Position numbers and translations under genes: made by a program | The notes under the pieces: generated by a model | The model's input: the letters and a program-made list of their open reading frames with translations, nothing else | Database searches by the model: none | Told to the model about the DNA's origin: nothing | Source: Hyphomicrobiaceae bacterium | GTDB lineage: Bacteria; Pseudomonadota; Alphaproteobacteria; Rhizobiales; Xanthobacteraceae | Direction of reading: 5' to 3' | Assembly (NCBI GenBank): GCA_021324465.1 | Contig: JAJPJB010000010.1 | Location: 1 to 63,339, forward strand | Length of the DNA stretch: 63,339 nucleotides | Shown: in pieces, positions 1-8,094 of the stretch | Layout: each line of letters starts with the position of its first letter | Numbering within the stretch: the stretch's first letter is position 1

Positions 1-125
1 CAGATCGCCTCCGCATCGGCCGCGTCGTTCTTGCCGCGCTTGAGGTAGGCCTTGACGTAGCTCGGCGGCACCAGCCGGACCTGATGGCCAAGCGCCGTCA
101 ATTCCCGCAGGGGCCGTCCACCCCA
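1..125 (-). pseudogene. IS110-family transposase remnant
   Basis: Read on the minus strand, an open frame runs from an in-frame stop at 126-128 to the window edge. It encodes a stretch typical of the N-terminal DEDD region of IS110 transposases, including LGHQVRLVPPSYVK followed by KRGKNDAADAEAI. The KNDxxDAxAI segment is the conserved signature around the second acidic residue. Nothing recognisable precedes it and no start codon is available, so the 5' part of the gene is missing. Whether the rest continues beyond the window cannot be seen. I read it as a relic of an insertion sequence. Confidence 0.75.
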
Positions 126-319
126 TCATCTTCATCAACCGTGGCGCGCCAGCTACGACAAAGCACGCTACTGCACCCCAGGGGTAACCGCCGTCGCCCC
201 ATTGTTCGCCCGCGCATCATCGAGCAAGTCGTTCGGCCAGTTGGTCCTGCGCTCGGACCCGTTCTCGCGCCGAACACAACAGGCGTTTGCCGACCCCTGT
301 CCGCAACGACAAGGCGCGA

Positions 320-502
320 TTAAGGGCTTTCGGCGGCCTCTGCATTGGGCAGGCGCTGCAGGATTTGCCTGGCAATGTCCCGCAGCAGCAATTCACGATC
401 GTCCTCGGTCAATCGCTCGCAGGCTTGGAGCGCGGACTCAAATCGGCCCACCGCAATCCGATAATCCAGCGTCTTTATGAAGGACTGTCGAGCATCGCTC
501 AT
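320..502 (-). CDS. small hypothetical protein, 60 aa
   Basis: A short, charged, probably all-helical protein (MSDARQSFIKTLDYRI...) with no signal peptide or membrane segment and no family that I recognise. The start at 502 is chosen because GGAG lies 6 bases upstream. An upstream in-frame ATG at 514 lacks such a site. Two short palindromes lie upstream at 587-605 and 630-648. Function unknown. Confidence 0.5.
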   Translation of the reverse strand: MSDARQSFIKTLDYRIAVGRFESALQACERLTEDDRELLLRDIARQILQRLPNAEAAESP

Positions 503-586
503 GTCGAACTCCAATACTCTGTACTACTGCCGACGTGACATTGAGCCCGCGCTTATGGCCGTTTTTTGTGACGGCGATTGCCCGCA

Positions 587-648
587 TATCGCGAAAATCG
601 TGATATTTGTAGACCGTGGCTTTTTGGCAACTGATCTGTGAGATCAGT
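587..648. promoter_or_regulatory. two short palindromes upstream of the 60-aa gene
   Basis: Positions 630-648 form a perfect inverted repeat with arms actgatct and agatcagt around a 3-base loop. Positions 587-605 hold an imperfect one (tatcgcg/cgtgata). They lie between the stop of the gene at 691-1062 and the start of the gene at 320-502. They could be operator sites for the latter or a weak terminator without a T-run for the former. I cannot tell which. Confidence 0.3.
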
Positions 649-690
649 GAGATCAAGCATGTCGAAATGCCCGTTCCGCACAGCGCCGCT

Positions 691-1062
691 TTAATTCTTG
701 GCGCGCCGGTTCCAGGCCAGGAATTCGGTATAGAGTTGCTCGACATCGTGATCGGACATCTTGGTGCCGCGTTCCGCCATGAAATCCTTGAAGCTTGCAA
801 GCGAATTCGGGCTTGCCTCATGCGCAGCCTGCATATTTTGCGGCGCACCGTCATTGGCGGCACGCAAATACCAGCACTTGCGCTGTTGCGCGCGATCCGT
901 GCGATAGTACCAGTGGCTGTTAGCCGGCGCGGCAGAATTTGGCGCCGCCAGGCAATCGGCCGCGCGTGCCGCATTGGCGAGCACGCTCAACAGCAAACTC
1001 GACGCCAAGAGCGCGAAAGCAAACGCGATTGTGCCGATCGGCCGCGACATTGGCACTGACAT
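691..1062 (-). CDS. exported hypothetical protein, 123 aa
   Basis: The protein starts MSVPMSRPIG and has a clear Sec-type signal peptide: a hydrophobic core FAFALLASSLLLSVLA, then ANAARAA as the likely cleavage region. The mature part contains CLAAPNSAAPANSHWYYR and a Cys-containing CWYLRA motif. Similar SHWYYR...KCWYL segments occur in rhizobial exported proteins of unknown role, and the two cysteines probably form a disulfide. The start at 1062 follows an AGGGGAG ribosome-binding site 5 bases upstream, and a longer reading frame upstream lacks one. No function can be given. Confidence 0.65.
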   Translation of the reverse strand: MSVPMSRPIGTIAFAFALLASSLLLSVLANAARAADCLAAPNSAAPANSHWYYRTDRAQQRKCWYLRAANDGAPQNMQAAHEASPNSLASFKDFMAERGTKMSDHDVEQLYTEFLAWNRRAKN

Positions 1063-1173
1063 GGCTCTCCCCTCCACCACCATCCGGCGCCGAATGTCGT
1101 CGCGAAATTTGCTCACAATGCGATGCAAATTGGGCGATCCTGCCCAGGTTTCAGTCGAATTGCGACACCGGGC

Positions 1174-1580
1174 CTATTCGATGACAAGATTGGCCAGCGC
1201 GAACAGATCAGGTGGAATATCGCGTCCGATCGCCTTCGCAGTTTTGTGATTGAGCACCGGCTCAAATGAAGTCGGCTGTTCGATCGGCAAATCAGCCGGC
1301 TTGGCACCTTTCAATATCTTGTCGACAAAGACCGCCGCGGTCCTGAACACGTCCCGATAATCAGGTCCGTAAGACATCAAGCCGCCCGCCTTGACAAACG
1401 AGCCGTCCTCGAACATCGCCGGGATTTTATTCCCGTTCGCAAAATTCAGAATCCGATCCTGATATCGTCGCGTGAATGCTTCGGTCGTGACCAGCAGTGC
1501 GTGAAGCGCTGCTGCGCACGAGCACAAAGCGGCCACGCCGTTACTCCGGCGAGGAAAGCGATAAACTGGCGACGCCGCAT
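1174..1580 (-). pseudogene. decayed ABC-type substrate-binding protein (ABC_sub_bind family)
   Basis: The 5' end reads MRRRQFIAFLAGVTAWPLCA followed by RAQQ, the usual leader of the uncharacterised ABC substrate-binding proteins of Rhizobiales (PF04392 type). After about 26 codons, near position 1500, the frame changes. Only the last ~108 residues of the family remain, including the AGGLMSYGPDYRDVFR and ADLPIEQPTSFE motifs and the terminal VIE. Intact members are about 325 residues, so roughly 190 residues are deleted and the remaining halves are out of frame (407 bp, not a multiple of three). It cannot make a functional binding protein. Confidence 0.8.
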
Positions 1581-1822
1581 GCCTCACCACAAAGCTTGTA
1601 GGAGCAAATGGTAGCTGCTTAACCCTACCAAACGAAAGTAGCCAAGCCGCGCAGGCAACATTCCGGAGCGGATCGGTAGTCGCGCGATGTTCGGGCCATG
1701 TCTCCTTTCTGGCAATAGACGATGCCTCAACCGGACCTGCCGCTCAAGACAAACCGTCCGTCGAGCCAACGGCGGCATGCTGACCTCCACAGACCCGCCG
1801 ACAGCTGCAACGGGCCAAGATT

Positions 1823-2305
1823 TCACTCTTCCTTATAGCCGTACAGCGGAACATTGCCGGTTGCGCCATAGTATTTGTACGGCAGGAATTTTCCCGACAT
1901 CGACAGCCGCACGCGATCGCCTTTGGGATCGGGCTGGCGTTCCACCGTCATGTCGAAATCAATCGCCGACATGATGCCGTCGCCGAACTCTTCTTCGATC
2001 AAGGCTTTCAGGGCCGGACCATTGACCATCACCAGCTCGTAGAACCGATAGATCAAAGGATCGGTCGGCGGCATCGGCGAGCCGCGCGTCGGCACCTCGT
2101 TGAGGAGCGCTTCCTCGCTTTTGCTCAGGCCGAACAATTCGGCCGCCTTCGCTGCCTGCGGCTTGGTCATCTTCATCTGGCCGAGCACTGCGCCGGTGAT
2201 CAGCACCGGCGACATGCCGCCGATCTGCTCGCAAATGTGTTTCCAGGTCCAGCCCTTGGCGCGCTTGATGTCGAGCAGCTTTTCGGTGAGGTCGGAGCGT
2301 TTCAT
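1823..2305 (-). CDS. cynS: cyanate hydratase (cyanase)
   Basis: Cyanase converts cyanate and bicarbonate to ammonia and carbon dioxide in the cytoplasm, for detoxification and nitrogen gain. The 160-residue protein has the helical N-terminal domain and the catalytic C-terminal domain. The catalytic triad matches E. coli Arg96/Glu99/Ser122: Arg87 and Glu90 in YRFYELV, and Ser113 in FGDGIMSAIDF. The start MKRSDL at 2305 has AGGGAG 7 bases upstream. No carbonic anhydrase (cynT), cyanate transporter or cynR regulator is adjacent, so the gene stands alone. Confidence 0.95.
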   Translation of the reverse strand: MKRSDLTEKLLDIKRAKGWTWKHICEQIGGMSPVLITGAVLGQMKMTKPQAAKAAELFGLSKSEEALLNEVPTRGSPMPPTDPLIYRFYELVMVNGPALKALIEEEFGDGIMSAIDFDMTVERQPDPKGDRVRLSMSGKFLPYKYYGATGNVPLYGYKEE

Positions 2306-2431
2306 CTGCGGTCTCCCTTTTCGCGGAGCGTCCTGAACTAAACATCGGACTCGCCAGTACACATTTCATGCCAAGTCTCAAGCCGGCTAAGTCTCAAGCC
2401 GGTCCCACCTGCTCGAAGATCTTCCTCTCCA

Positions 2432-3631
2432 TCACACGGCACCCGCCGCGACCGCCTCGGTTTCCTCGGCAATCCGCCGCCGCGCGAGCATGTGAGCCCG
2501 CGCCTCGTTGACGGCATCGACCGCGATCAGCCGTCCCCCGCGCCGGTATTCAACCGAAAAGCGTCCTTTCGTCAGGTCGCCGACCTCCGCAACATCATCG
2601 TAATCGTCGAACAGGCCCGCGATCTGCAGCTTGAATTCGTATTGATCCGACCAGAACCACGGTACGGGGTCATAGGGTTGCGGATTGCCGAGAATCGCGG
2701 CAGCCACCGCTTTGGCCTGATCGATGGCGTTTTGCACGCATTCGAGCCGGAGCTTTCGCCCGTAACGGCGGCTTGGAAAGCGGGCGCAGTCGCCGATGGC
2801 ATAGACATTCTCGGCGCCAGCGCGGCCAATCTCGTCGACCAAAATGCCGCCCTCGCAGGCAAGCCCGGCAAGTTGCGCCACATCGTCATTGGCCTGCGCA
2901 CCGGCGGCGAGCAAGACCGCATCAGCCTTGATCATCGCGCCATCCGCCAGGCGCAAGCCCGACGCGCGGCCCTCGCCCGTGATTGCCGCGACCCTTGCCC
3001 GCGTGCAAATATTGACACCACGTTCGCGGTGCAGCGTGTCGAAGAATTTTGCAACCGGCGGCGCGGTGACGCGCTTGAGCACACGCTCCTCGGCCTCAAC
3101 GACGGTAACATCGCGCGCTTCCCCACGCATCACCGCCGCCGTCTCCAGTCCGATATAGCCGCCGCCGAGAACAGCAACGCGGCGGGCGTCATCCAAAGCA
3201 GGCCGCAGGCGCTGCACATCGCCGATCGAGCGCAGCAAAAACACGCCCGGCAAATCGGCACCCGGCAGCGGCAGTCGCCGCGCACAGGTCCCCGTGGCAA
3301 AGACCAATGTTTGGAATGCGATGGTGCGGCCGTCGGCGAGCGTCGCCTTCCGATCGCGCAGGTTGACCTTGGCGACGGCAATGCCGAGCATGAATTCGAT
3401 GCCGCGCTCGGACCAGAACGGCGCGGGTCTGAGAAACAACGAATCCGGCGCCGGTCGCTCGGCGAGGAACTTCTTGGATAGCGGGGGGCGCTGATACGGC
3501 AGGAACGGTTCGTCGCCGATCACGGTGATCGGCCCGGCAAAGCCGCCCGCGCGCAAGCTTATCGCCAGCTGCGCCGCCGCCTGCCCGGCACCGATGACAA
3601 GAACCCGTTCCGCTCCTGCATGATCTGTCAT
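2432..3631 (-). CDS. FAD-dependent ferredoxin/rubredoxin reductase-like oxidoreductase
   Basis: A 399-residue flavoprotein of the putidaredoxin/rhodocoxin reductase type, which passes electrons from NAD(P)H to a small iron-sulfur protein. Visible features are the N-terminal FAD dinucleotide motif VLVIGAGQAAAQLA, the PYQRPPLSK segment typical of this subfamily, a central NAD-binding motif VAVLGGGYIGLE, and the second FAD motif NVYAIGDCARF. The start MTDHAG at 3631 has AAGGAAA upstream and is preferred to a GTG at 3700. No ferredoxin, P450 or dioxygenase gene is next to it, so its electron acceptor is unknown. Confidence 0.88.
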   Translation of the reverse strand: MTDHAGAERVLVIGAGQAAAQLAISLRAGGFAGPITVIGDEPFLPYQRPPLSKKFLAERPAPDSLFLRPAPFWSERGIEFMLGIAVAKVNLRDRKATLADGRTIAFQTLVFATGTCARRLPLPGADLPGVFLLRSIGDVQRLRPALDDARRVAVLGGGYIGLETAAVMRGEARDVTVVEAEERVLKRVTAPPVAKFFDTLHRERGVNICTRARVAAITGEGRASGLRLADGAMIKADAVLLAAGAQANDDVAQLAGLACEGGILVDEIGRAGAENVYAIGDCARFPSRRYGRKLRLECVQNAIDQAKAVAAAILGNPQPYDPVPWFWSDQYEFKLQIAGLFDDYDDVAEVGDLTKGRFSVEYRRGGRLIAVDAVNEARAHMLARRRIAEETEAVAAGAV

Positions 3632-3819
3632 TCGATATTTTCCTTGCCCGCGGATTTGCGCGCTCAGTAGCCTGCCCGCTGAATTTCGGATGAGCGGCAC
3701 ATACGCCGCGTTTTGACGGCGGCCATTGGCGGTTCGATACCGCAGTGCTGCGCCTCTTTGAACTTCGAATAGCCTAGTGTAGGGACTGAGTCCGGCAATT
3801 CAATGTTTATCATGCACCA

Positions 3820-4389
3820 ATGCCTGACGCATTAGAGCTCCTTACCACGCGCCGCTCGTTCAAGCCGGCCGAGCTTTCCGATCCCGGTCCGACGCCGGCC
3901 GAGATCGACACGCTTTTGACCGTCGCTTCGCGCGTGCCCGATCACGGCAAGCTTGCACCGTGGCGTTTCATCGTGTTCGAGGGTGACGCGCGGCGTGCCG
4001 CCGGCGCGGCGATCGTGACCGCCTTTCGCGCCAAATACCCGGATGCAAAGACCGAGCATGTCGAGGCCGAGCGCGAGCGGCTGACGCGCGCGCCGCTGGT
4101 CATCGCCGTGGTCAGTCGCGCCGCGCCGCATGTGAAAATTCCGGAATGGGAGCAAGTGCTCTCGGCCGGTGCCGCCGCGATGAATCTCGTCTTGGCTGCG
4201 CATGCGCTGGGTTACGGCGCGAGCTGGATCACCGAATGGTACGCCTACGATCGCGTCGTGCTCGATGCGCTTGGCCTAAAGCCGCACGAGCGCATCGCGG
4301 GCTTTGTGCATATCGGCCGCCCGCCGGGCCCGGCCGAAGATCGTCCGCGCCCGTCGCTCGAGGAAATCGCAAGCCGCTTCCCGGGTTGA
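3820..4389 (+). CDS. nitroreductase family protein (YdjA-like)
   Basis: A 189-residue FMN-dependent nitroreductase-fold protein. The N-terminus LLTTRRSFKP carries the conserved RRS FMN-phosphate contact. ASRVPDHGKLAPWRFIVF matches the YdjA/TdsD subgroup, and the C-terminal half has AHALGYGASWIT and GFVHIGRP as in other family members. It would reduce nitro compounds or quinone-like substrates with NAD(P)H, but the physiological substrate is not evident. It is divergent from the flavoprotein at 2432-3631 with 188 bp between them, and convergent with the small gene at 4436-4651. Confidence 0.88.
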   Translation: MPDALELLTTRRSFKPAELSDPGPTPAEIDTLLTVASRVPDHGKLAPWRFIVFEGDARRAAGAAIVTAFRAKYPDAKTEHVEAERERLTRAPLVIAVVSRAAPHVKIPEWEQVLSAGAAAMNLVLAAHALGYGASWITEWYAYDRVVLDALGLKPHERIAGFVHIGRPPGPAEDRPRPSLEEIASRFPG

Positions 4390-4435
4390 AATCTCTTGCA
4401 AATGCTGCGGCGTCCCAGTCGTCCGCGGCCGCTCC

Positions 4436-4651
4436 TCAACGATGCCAGTGATGATGCCAATGGTGGCGATGGCCGTGATAGGCCAACCAGTCGCCGCGCC
4501 GCGCGGCCGCTGTGCCGCTATAGGGCTCGCCGAAGGTGTCGCCGGTGGCCGGCCCATTCGGGCCGTAGTTACGCTGGCTCTGCGCGAGGCTGATCGCAAT
4601 CGTGCTGAGCAGTATGGCCAGCACCAGGATGAGTTTTCCGGTATACATCAT
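4436..4651 (-). CDS. small exported protein with histidine-rich tail, 71 aa
   Basis: MMYTGKLILVLAILLSTIAI followed by SLAQ gives a Sec signal peptide with cleavage probably after SLA. The mature chain is only about 45 residues and ends in YHGHRHHWHHHWHR, with seven histidines among the last 14 residues. Such a tail could bind nickel, zinc or copper in the periplasm, but this is inference. The start at 4651 is preceded by GGGAG at 5 bases. I do not recognise the family. Confidence 0.55.
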   Translation of the reverse strand: MMYTGKLILVLAILLSTIAISLAQSQRNYGPNGPATGDTFGEPYSGTAAARRGDWLAYHGHRHHWHHHWHR

Positions 4652-4772
4652 TAATCTCCCTTGCCTCCTCTGCCGCGAACAACCGATGCGCCCGCATTTG
4701 TTCGCGCGCAGGCGAGCGTGGGCACCGCATTCCGCGGGGCGAAAAACAACGAACCGGGTGAGATCCGCGACC

Positions 4773-6524
4773 ATGGATCTGAAATCGCAAATGAAATCCG
4801 AAATTCGCGATGGCATGCGCGTCGATTGGGACACCCCAATTGCGATGGACGACGGCCTTGTTCTGCGCGCCGATGTGTTTCGCCCATTAGGCGATGCCAA
4901 ATACCCTGTGATTCTCAGCTACGGGCCCTATGCCAAGGGGCTCGCCTTCCAAGACGGTTACAAAGGCAATTGGGCGCGGCTCACGAAAGCGGCGCCGGAA
5001 GTCCTGCAGGGCTCGAGCAACAAATATCAGAACTGGGAGCTGGTCGATCCGGAGAAATGGGTGCCGGGCGGCTACGTCTGTGTACGCGTCGACTCGCGCG
5101 GCGCCGGCCGCTCGCCGGGCTTTCTCGATGTCTGGTCGCCGCGCGAAACGCAGGATCTCTACGGTTGCATCGAATGGGCCGGAACGCAGCCCTGGAGCAG
5201 CGGCAAGGTCGGCATCAACGGCATTTCCTACTACGCAATGAATCAATGGACGGTCGCCGCGCTGCGTCCACCGCACCTAGCCGCTTTGTGCATCTGGGAA
5301 GGCGCATCGGACTATTATCGCGAGCTGTGCCGGCACGGCGGTATTTTGAGCGACTTTTTGAACAGCTGGTATCCGCGCCAAGTCGCGAGCGTGCAGCACG
5401 GTGTCGGCGAGCGCGGCGCCAAAAGCGCCGTCACCGGCGAGCCGGTTGCGGGCCCGCCGACGCTTTCGAGTGCGCAGTTGGCAAAGAGCCGGGCCGATTC
5501 ACCTGGTGAAGCCAAAGCGCGGCGGCTCTACGACGATTACTACGCCTCGCGAACCGCCGACTTTGCGCGGATCAAGGCACCGCTCCTCTCCGCTGCCAAT
5601 TGGGGCGGCATGGGGCTGCATACGCGCGGCAATTTTGAGGGATTTCTGCGCGCCGGCTCCAAACAAAAATGGCTCGAAGTGCACGGTGACACGCACTTCA
5701 CGCATTTCTACAGCAATTACGGCGAAGACCTGCAGAGGCGGTTCTTCGGTCACTTCCTCAAAGGCGAGGACACCGGCTGGGAGGAGATGCCGCGCGTCCT
5801 CCTCAATATCCGCCATCCAGGGGAGCAATTCGTGCTGCGCGGGGAGAACGAATGGCCGCTCGCCCGCACGCAATGGACCAAATATTTCCTTCAGCCTGAC
5901 AAGCTTGCGCTATTGCCACAGGCCCCGGCGGTGGCGACCAAGCTCGACTATGACACGACGGGCCATGGCCTGACCTTCCGCACGCCGCCGATGACCAAGC
6001 GACTGGAAGTTACCGGTCCGGTCGCAGCAAAGCTCTGGCTCTCCTCGCAGACCACCGATGCGGACGTATTTTTGGTGCTGCGCGTGTTCGACCCCGATGG
6101 CAAGGAGGTAACCTTCATCGGCTCCAACGATCCGCGCGTCCCGGTCGGGCTCGGTTGGCTGCGCGCCTCGCACCGTAAGCGCGACCCGCAGAAGTCGCTG
6201 CCCTACTGGCCTTGGCACACACACGACGAGCAATGGCCGCTCGTGCCGGGCGAGCCGGCCGAGCTTGACATCGAAATCTGGCCAACTTCGATCGTCGTGC
6301 CGGAAGGTTTTTGCCTGGCGCTCACCGTGCGCGGCAGGGACTACGAAGTCGACGGCCGCGATATCGCGCTGCCCAATGCGCCCTACCCGATGAAAGGCGT
6401 CGGTCCGTTTCTGCACATTGATCCGGACGACCGGCCGCCACACATTTTTGCCACCCGCAACACGCTGCACTTTGCCGCGGGCCGCGCGCCTTATCTCTTG
6501 TTGCCGATAATTCCGGACGTGTAA
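4773..6524 (+). CDS. CocE/NonD family hydrolase (X-Pro dipeptidyl-peptidase S15 type)
   Basis: A 583-residue alpha/beta hydrolase of the CocE/NonD group, enzymes acting on acyl, ester or peptide bonds. The N-terminal catalytic domain contains the DSRGAGRSPG strand and the nucleophile elbow GISYYA (usual form GxSYxG). The His of HGDTHFTHF is probably part of the triad, and a cap lies between. The C-terminal third (LEVTGPVAAKLWLSS, DADVFLVLRV) is the jelly-roll domain of the family. The start MDLKSQ is chosen because homology to the family begins shortly after; upstream in-frame ATGs would only add an unrelated stretch. It is followed after 33 bp by a Bug receptor, so the two may be co-transcribed. 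Confidence 0.87.
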   Translation: MDLKSQMKSEIRDGMRVDWDTPIAMDDGLVLRADVFRPLGDAKYPVILSYGPYAKGLAFQDGYKGNWARLTKAAPEVLQGSSNKYQNWELVDPEKWVPGGYVCVRVDSRGAGRSPGFLDVWSPRETQDLYGCIEWAGTQPWSSGKVGINGISYYAMNQWTVAALRPPHLAALCIWEGASDYYRELCRHGGILSDFLNSWYPRQVASVQHGVGERGAKSAVTGEPVAGPPTLSSAQLAKSRADSPGEAKARRLYDDYYASRTADFARIKAPLLSAANWGGMGLHTRGNFEGFLRAGSKQKWLEVHGDTHFTHFYSNYGEDLQRRFFGHFLKGEDTGWEEMPRVLLNIRHPGEQFVLRGENEWPLARTQWTKYFLQPDKLALLPQAPAVATKLDYDTTGHGLTFRTPPMTKRLEVTGPVAAKLWLSSQTTDADVFLVLRVFDPDGKEVTFIGSNDPRVPVGLGWLRASHRKRDPQKSLPYWPWHTHDEQWPLVPGEPAELDIEIWPTSIVVPEGFCLALTVRGRDYEVDGRDIALPNAPYPMKGVGPFLHIDPDDRPPHIFATRNTLHFAAGRAPYLLLPIIPDV

Positions 6525-6557
6525 GCTCTCGGAAAAGTCGGCGACAGGGAGAAAACC

Positions 6558-7562
6558 ATGCCAAGGTCTTTGCCGGCGCGCCTGCGTCTCATTGCCGGTG
6601 TCGTGCTGGCGCTGGCATTTGTGATCGGGCCGGCATGCGTCCGGCCGGCGCAGGCGCAGCAATATCCAAGTCGCGCCGTTGCCATCATTGTTCCCTACCC
6701 CGCTGGTGGGCCGTCCGACGAAAGTGCGCGCGTGCTTGCGCAGTTTCTGTCCAACGAGTTCGGCCAAAATTTCATCGTCGAGAATTTGAGCGGCGGCAAC
6801 ACGATCGTCGCGATGGAGAAGGTCGCACGCGCTGCGCCCGACGGCTACACCCTGCTCTTCCACAATCTGCAAATCTCGGCGAACGTCACGCTTTACAAGA
6901 ATCTTCCGTTCGACACGGTGAAAGATTTCGCACCGGTCATGCTGGTCAACCGCAATCCCCTGCTGCTCGCGGGCCGCGAAACGCTCGAGCCCAATTCGCT
7001 CGCCGAGCTGGTCGCACTGATGAAAAAGCAGCAGCTGAAAGCGGCCATTCCGGGCTACGGTGCGACCGGGCATCTGGCGACGGCGCTGTTTGCGCAACAA
7101 GCCGGCGTGAAGATCGACATGATCCCCTATCGCGGCGCGGCTCCTGCCATCACGGATCTGTTGGGGGGCCAGATCGATCTGTTTTTCGCCACGCCGCAAT
7201 CACTTGTGCAGCAGGTTGCCACCGGGAAACTGAAGGCGTTCGGCGTCACATCGAAAGACAAGCTGCCGGAGTTCCCGATGGCCGACAGTTTCCCGAAAAT
7301 GTTCGGGCCAAAACTCGACCTCGTGTATTGGCAGGCGATCTTTGCGCCGGCGGGAACGCCGGAGGCCGTGGTCAGGATGCTCAATGGCGCGCTGCAGGAG
7401 GCGGTGTCCGATCCGGTCATCGTGAAGAATTGGGCAGCACAGGATGTGTCACCGTTTCCGGCGGACCAGCGTTCGCCCCAGGCGGCCCGAACGTTTTTGG
7501 CGAGCGAGATTGCGCGTTGGAGCGAGGTCATCAAGGACAACAATATTCATCTCGAGCAGTGA
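6558..7562 (+). CDS. tripartite tricarboxylate transporter receptor (Bug/TctC family)
   Basis: A 334-residue periplasmic binding protein with a long signal peptide ending around RPAQAQQ. The Bug family signatures are plain: YPSRAVAIIVPYPAGGPSDE, the IVENLSGGN loop, and APDGYTLL. These proteins bind carboxylates or related small molecules between two lobes and normally feed a TctAB permease, but no tctA or tctB lies in this window. It follows the CocE/NonD hydrolase by 33 bp, which suggests that the ligand is a substrate or product of that enzyme. Confidence 0.93.
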   Translation: MPRSLPARLRLIAGVVLALAFVIGPACVRPAQAQQYPSRAVAIIVPYPAGGPSDESARVLAQFLSNEFGQNFIVENLSGGNTIVAMEKVARAAPDGYTLLFHNLQISANVTLYKNLPFDTVKDFAPVMLVNRNPLLLAGRETLEPNSLAELVALMKKQQLKAAIPGYGATGHLATALFAQQAGVKIDMIPYRGAAPAITDLLGGQIDLFFATPQSLVQQVATGKLKAFGVTSKDKLPEFPMADSFPKMFGPKLDLVYWQAIFAPAGTPEAVVRMLNGALQEAVSDPVIVKNWAAQDVSPFPADQRSPQAARTFLASEIARWSEVIKDNNIHLEQ

Positions 7563-7848
7563 GCTATAATCTTGCCGCAGCGCCCACTCGCGGCATCACC
7601 CCACATCTGCGCGCTTCTGAGAAACACCTCTCTATAGGTAGCCGGCTGAGCGCGACAGATCGGTTCGGCCGCCGCGCAAACGATGCATTGCACAACGATT
7701 GGAAACCGGCGCACTGCGACAAATTTTTCCGCTTGCTGCGGCATAATCTGAACAATCGGTCATTTCGCTGCCACAGAGTCCGCCTAGGCCTTATTGTGTC
7801 GGTGAAGAGGGATCGTTGCTGAAGGGGGATGGTTCAGGGAGGAGGATC

Positions 7849-8064
7849 ATGTCTCTGCACAGCGATGCCGCGACACGGGAGCGGCTGGCGACCTATAGAA
7901 AAAACACGTGCCAGCAATGCGGCGCGTGGCTGTTAGCCCCGGATTGGTCCGAATACGTCAGTAGTCGTTGCGTGCGACATACTTGGTCGTGCGATGATTG
8001 CGGCTATCAATTTGAGACTGCGGTGATCTTTTCCGAGCCCGAGCCGGCTTCGATCGCCGCCTGA
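7849..8064 (+). CDS. small zinc-ribbon-like protein, 71 aa
   Basis: A cytoplasmic 71-residue protein with two CxxC knuckles, CQQC near residue 20 and CDDCGYQFET near residue 49. This is the layout of a zinc ribbon. An aromatic pair WLLAPDWSEY lies between them. The start at 7849 follows GGGAGGAGG, a strong ribosome-binding site. There is no further domain. Such proteins are common hypothetical proteins in Bradyrhizobium relatives, and the role is unknown. Confidence 0.65.
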   Translation: MSLHSDAATRERLATYRKNTCQQCGAWLLAPDWSEYVSSRCVRHTWSCDDCGYQFETAVIFSEPEPASIAA

Positions 8065-8094
8065 CCTCTTCGAGGCCTGTCTCCATCCAATCGG

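Noticed and set aside
1581-1822. Possible short gene with AAAGGAGAC before an ATG near 1688 on the minus strand
   Set aside because: The frame closes after about 25 codons and looks like no known peptide; probably chance.
5910-7199. 429-codon minus-strand frame across the CocE hydrolase and Bug receptor
   Set aside because: It spans two well-supported genes on the other strand and resembles nothing known.
7563-7848. Intergenic region before the zinc-ribbon gene checked for tRNA or small RNA
   Set aside because: No cloverleaf, T-loop motif or strong terminator hairpin with a T-run was found.
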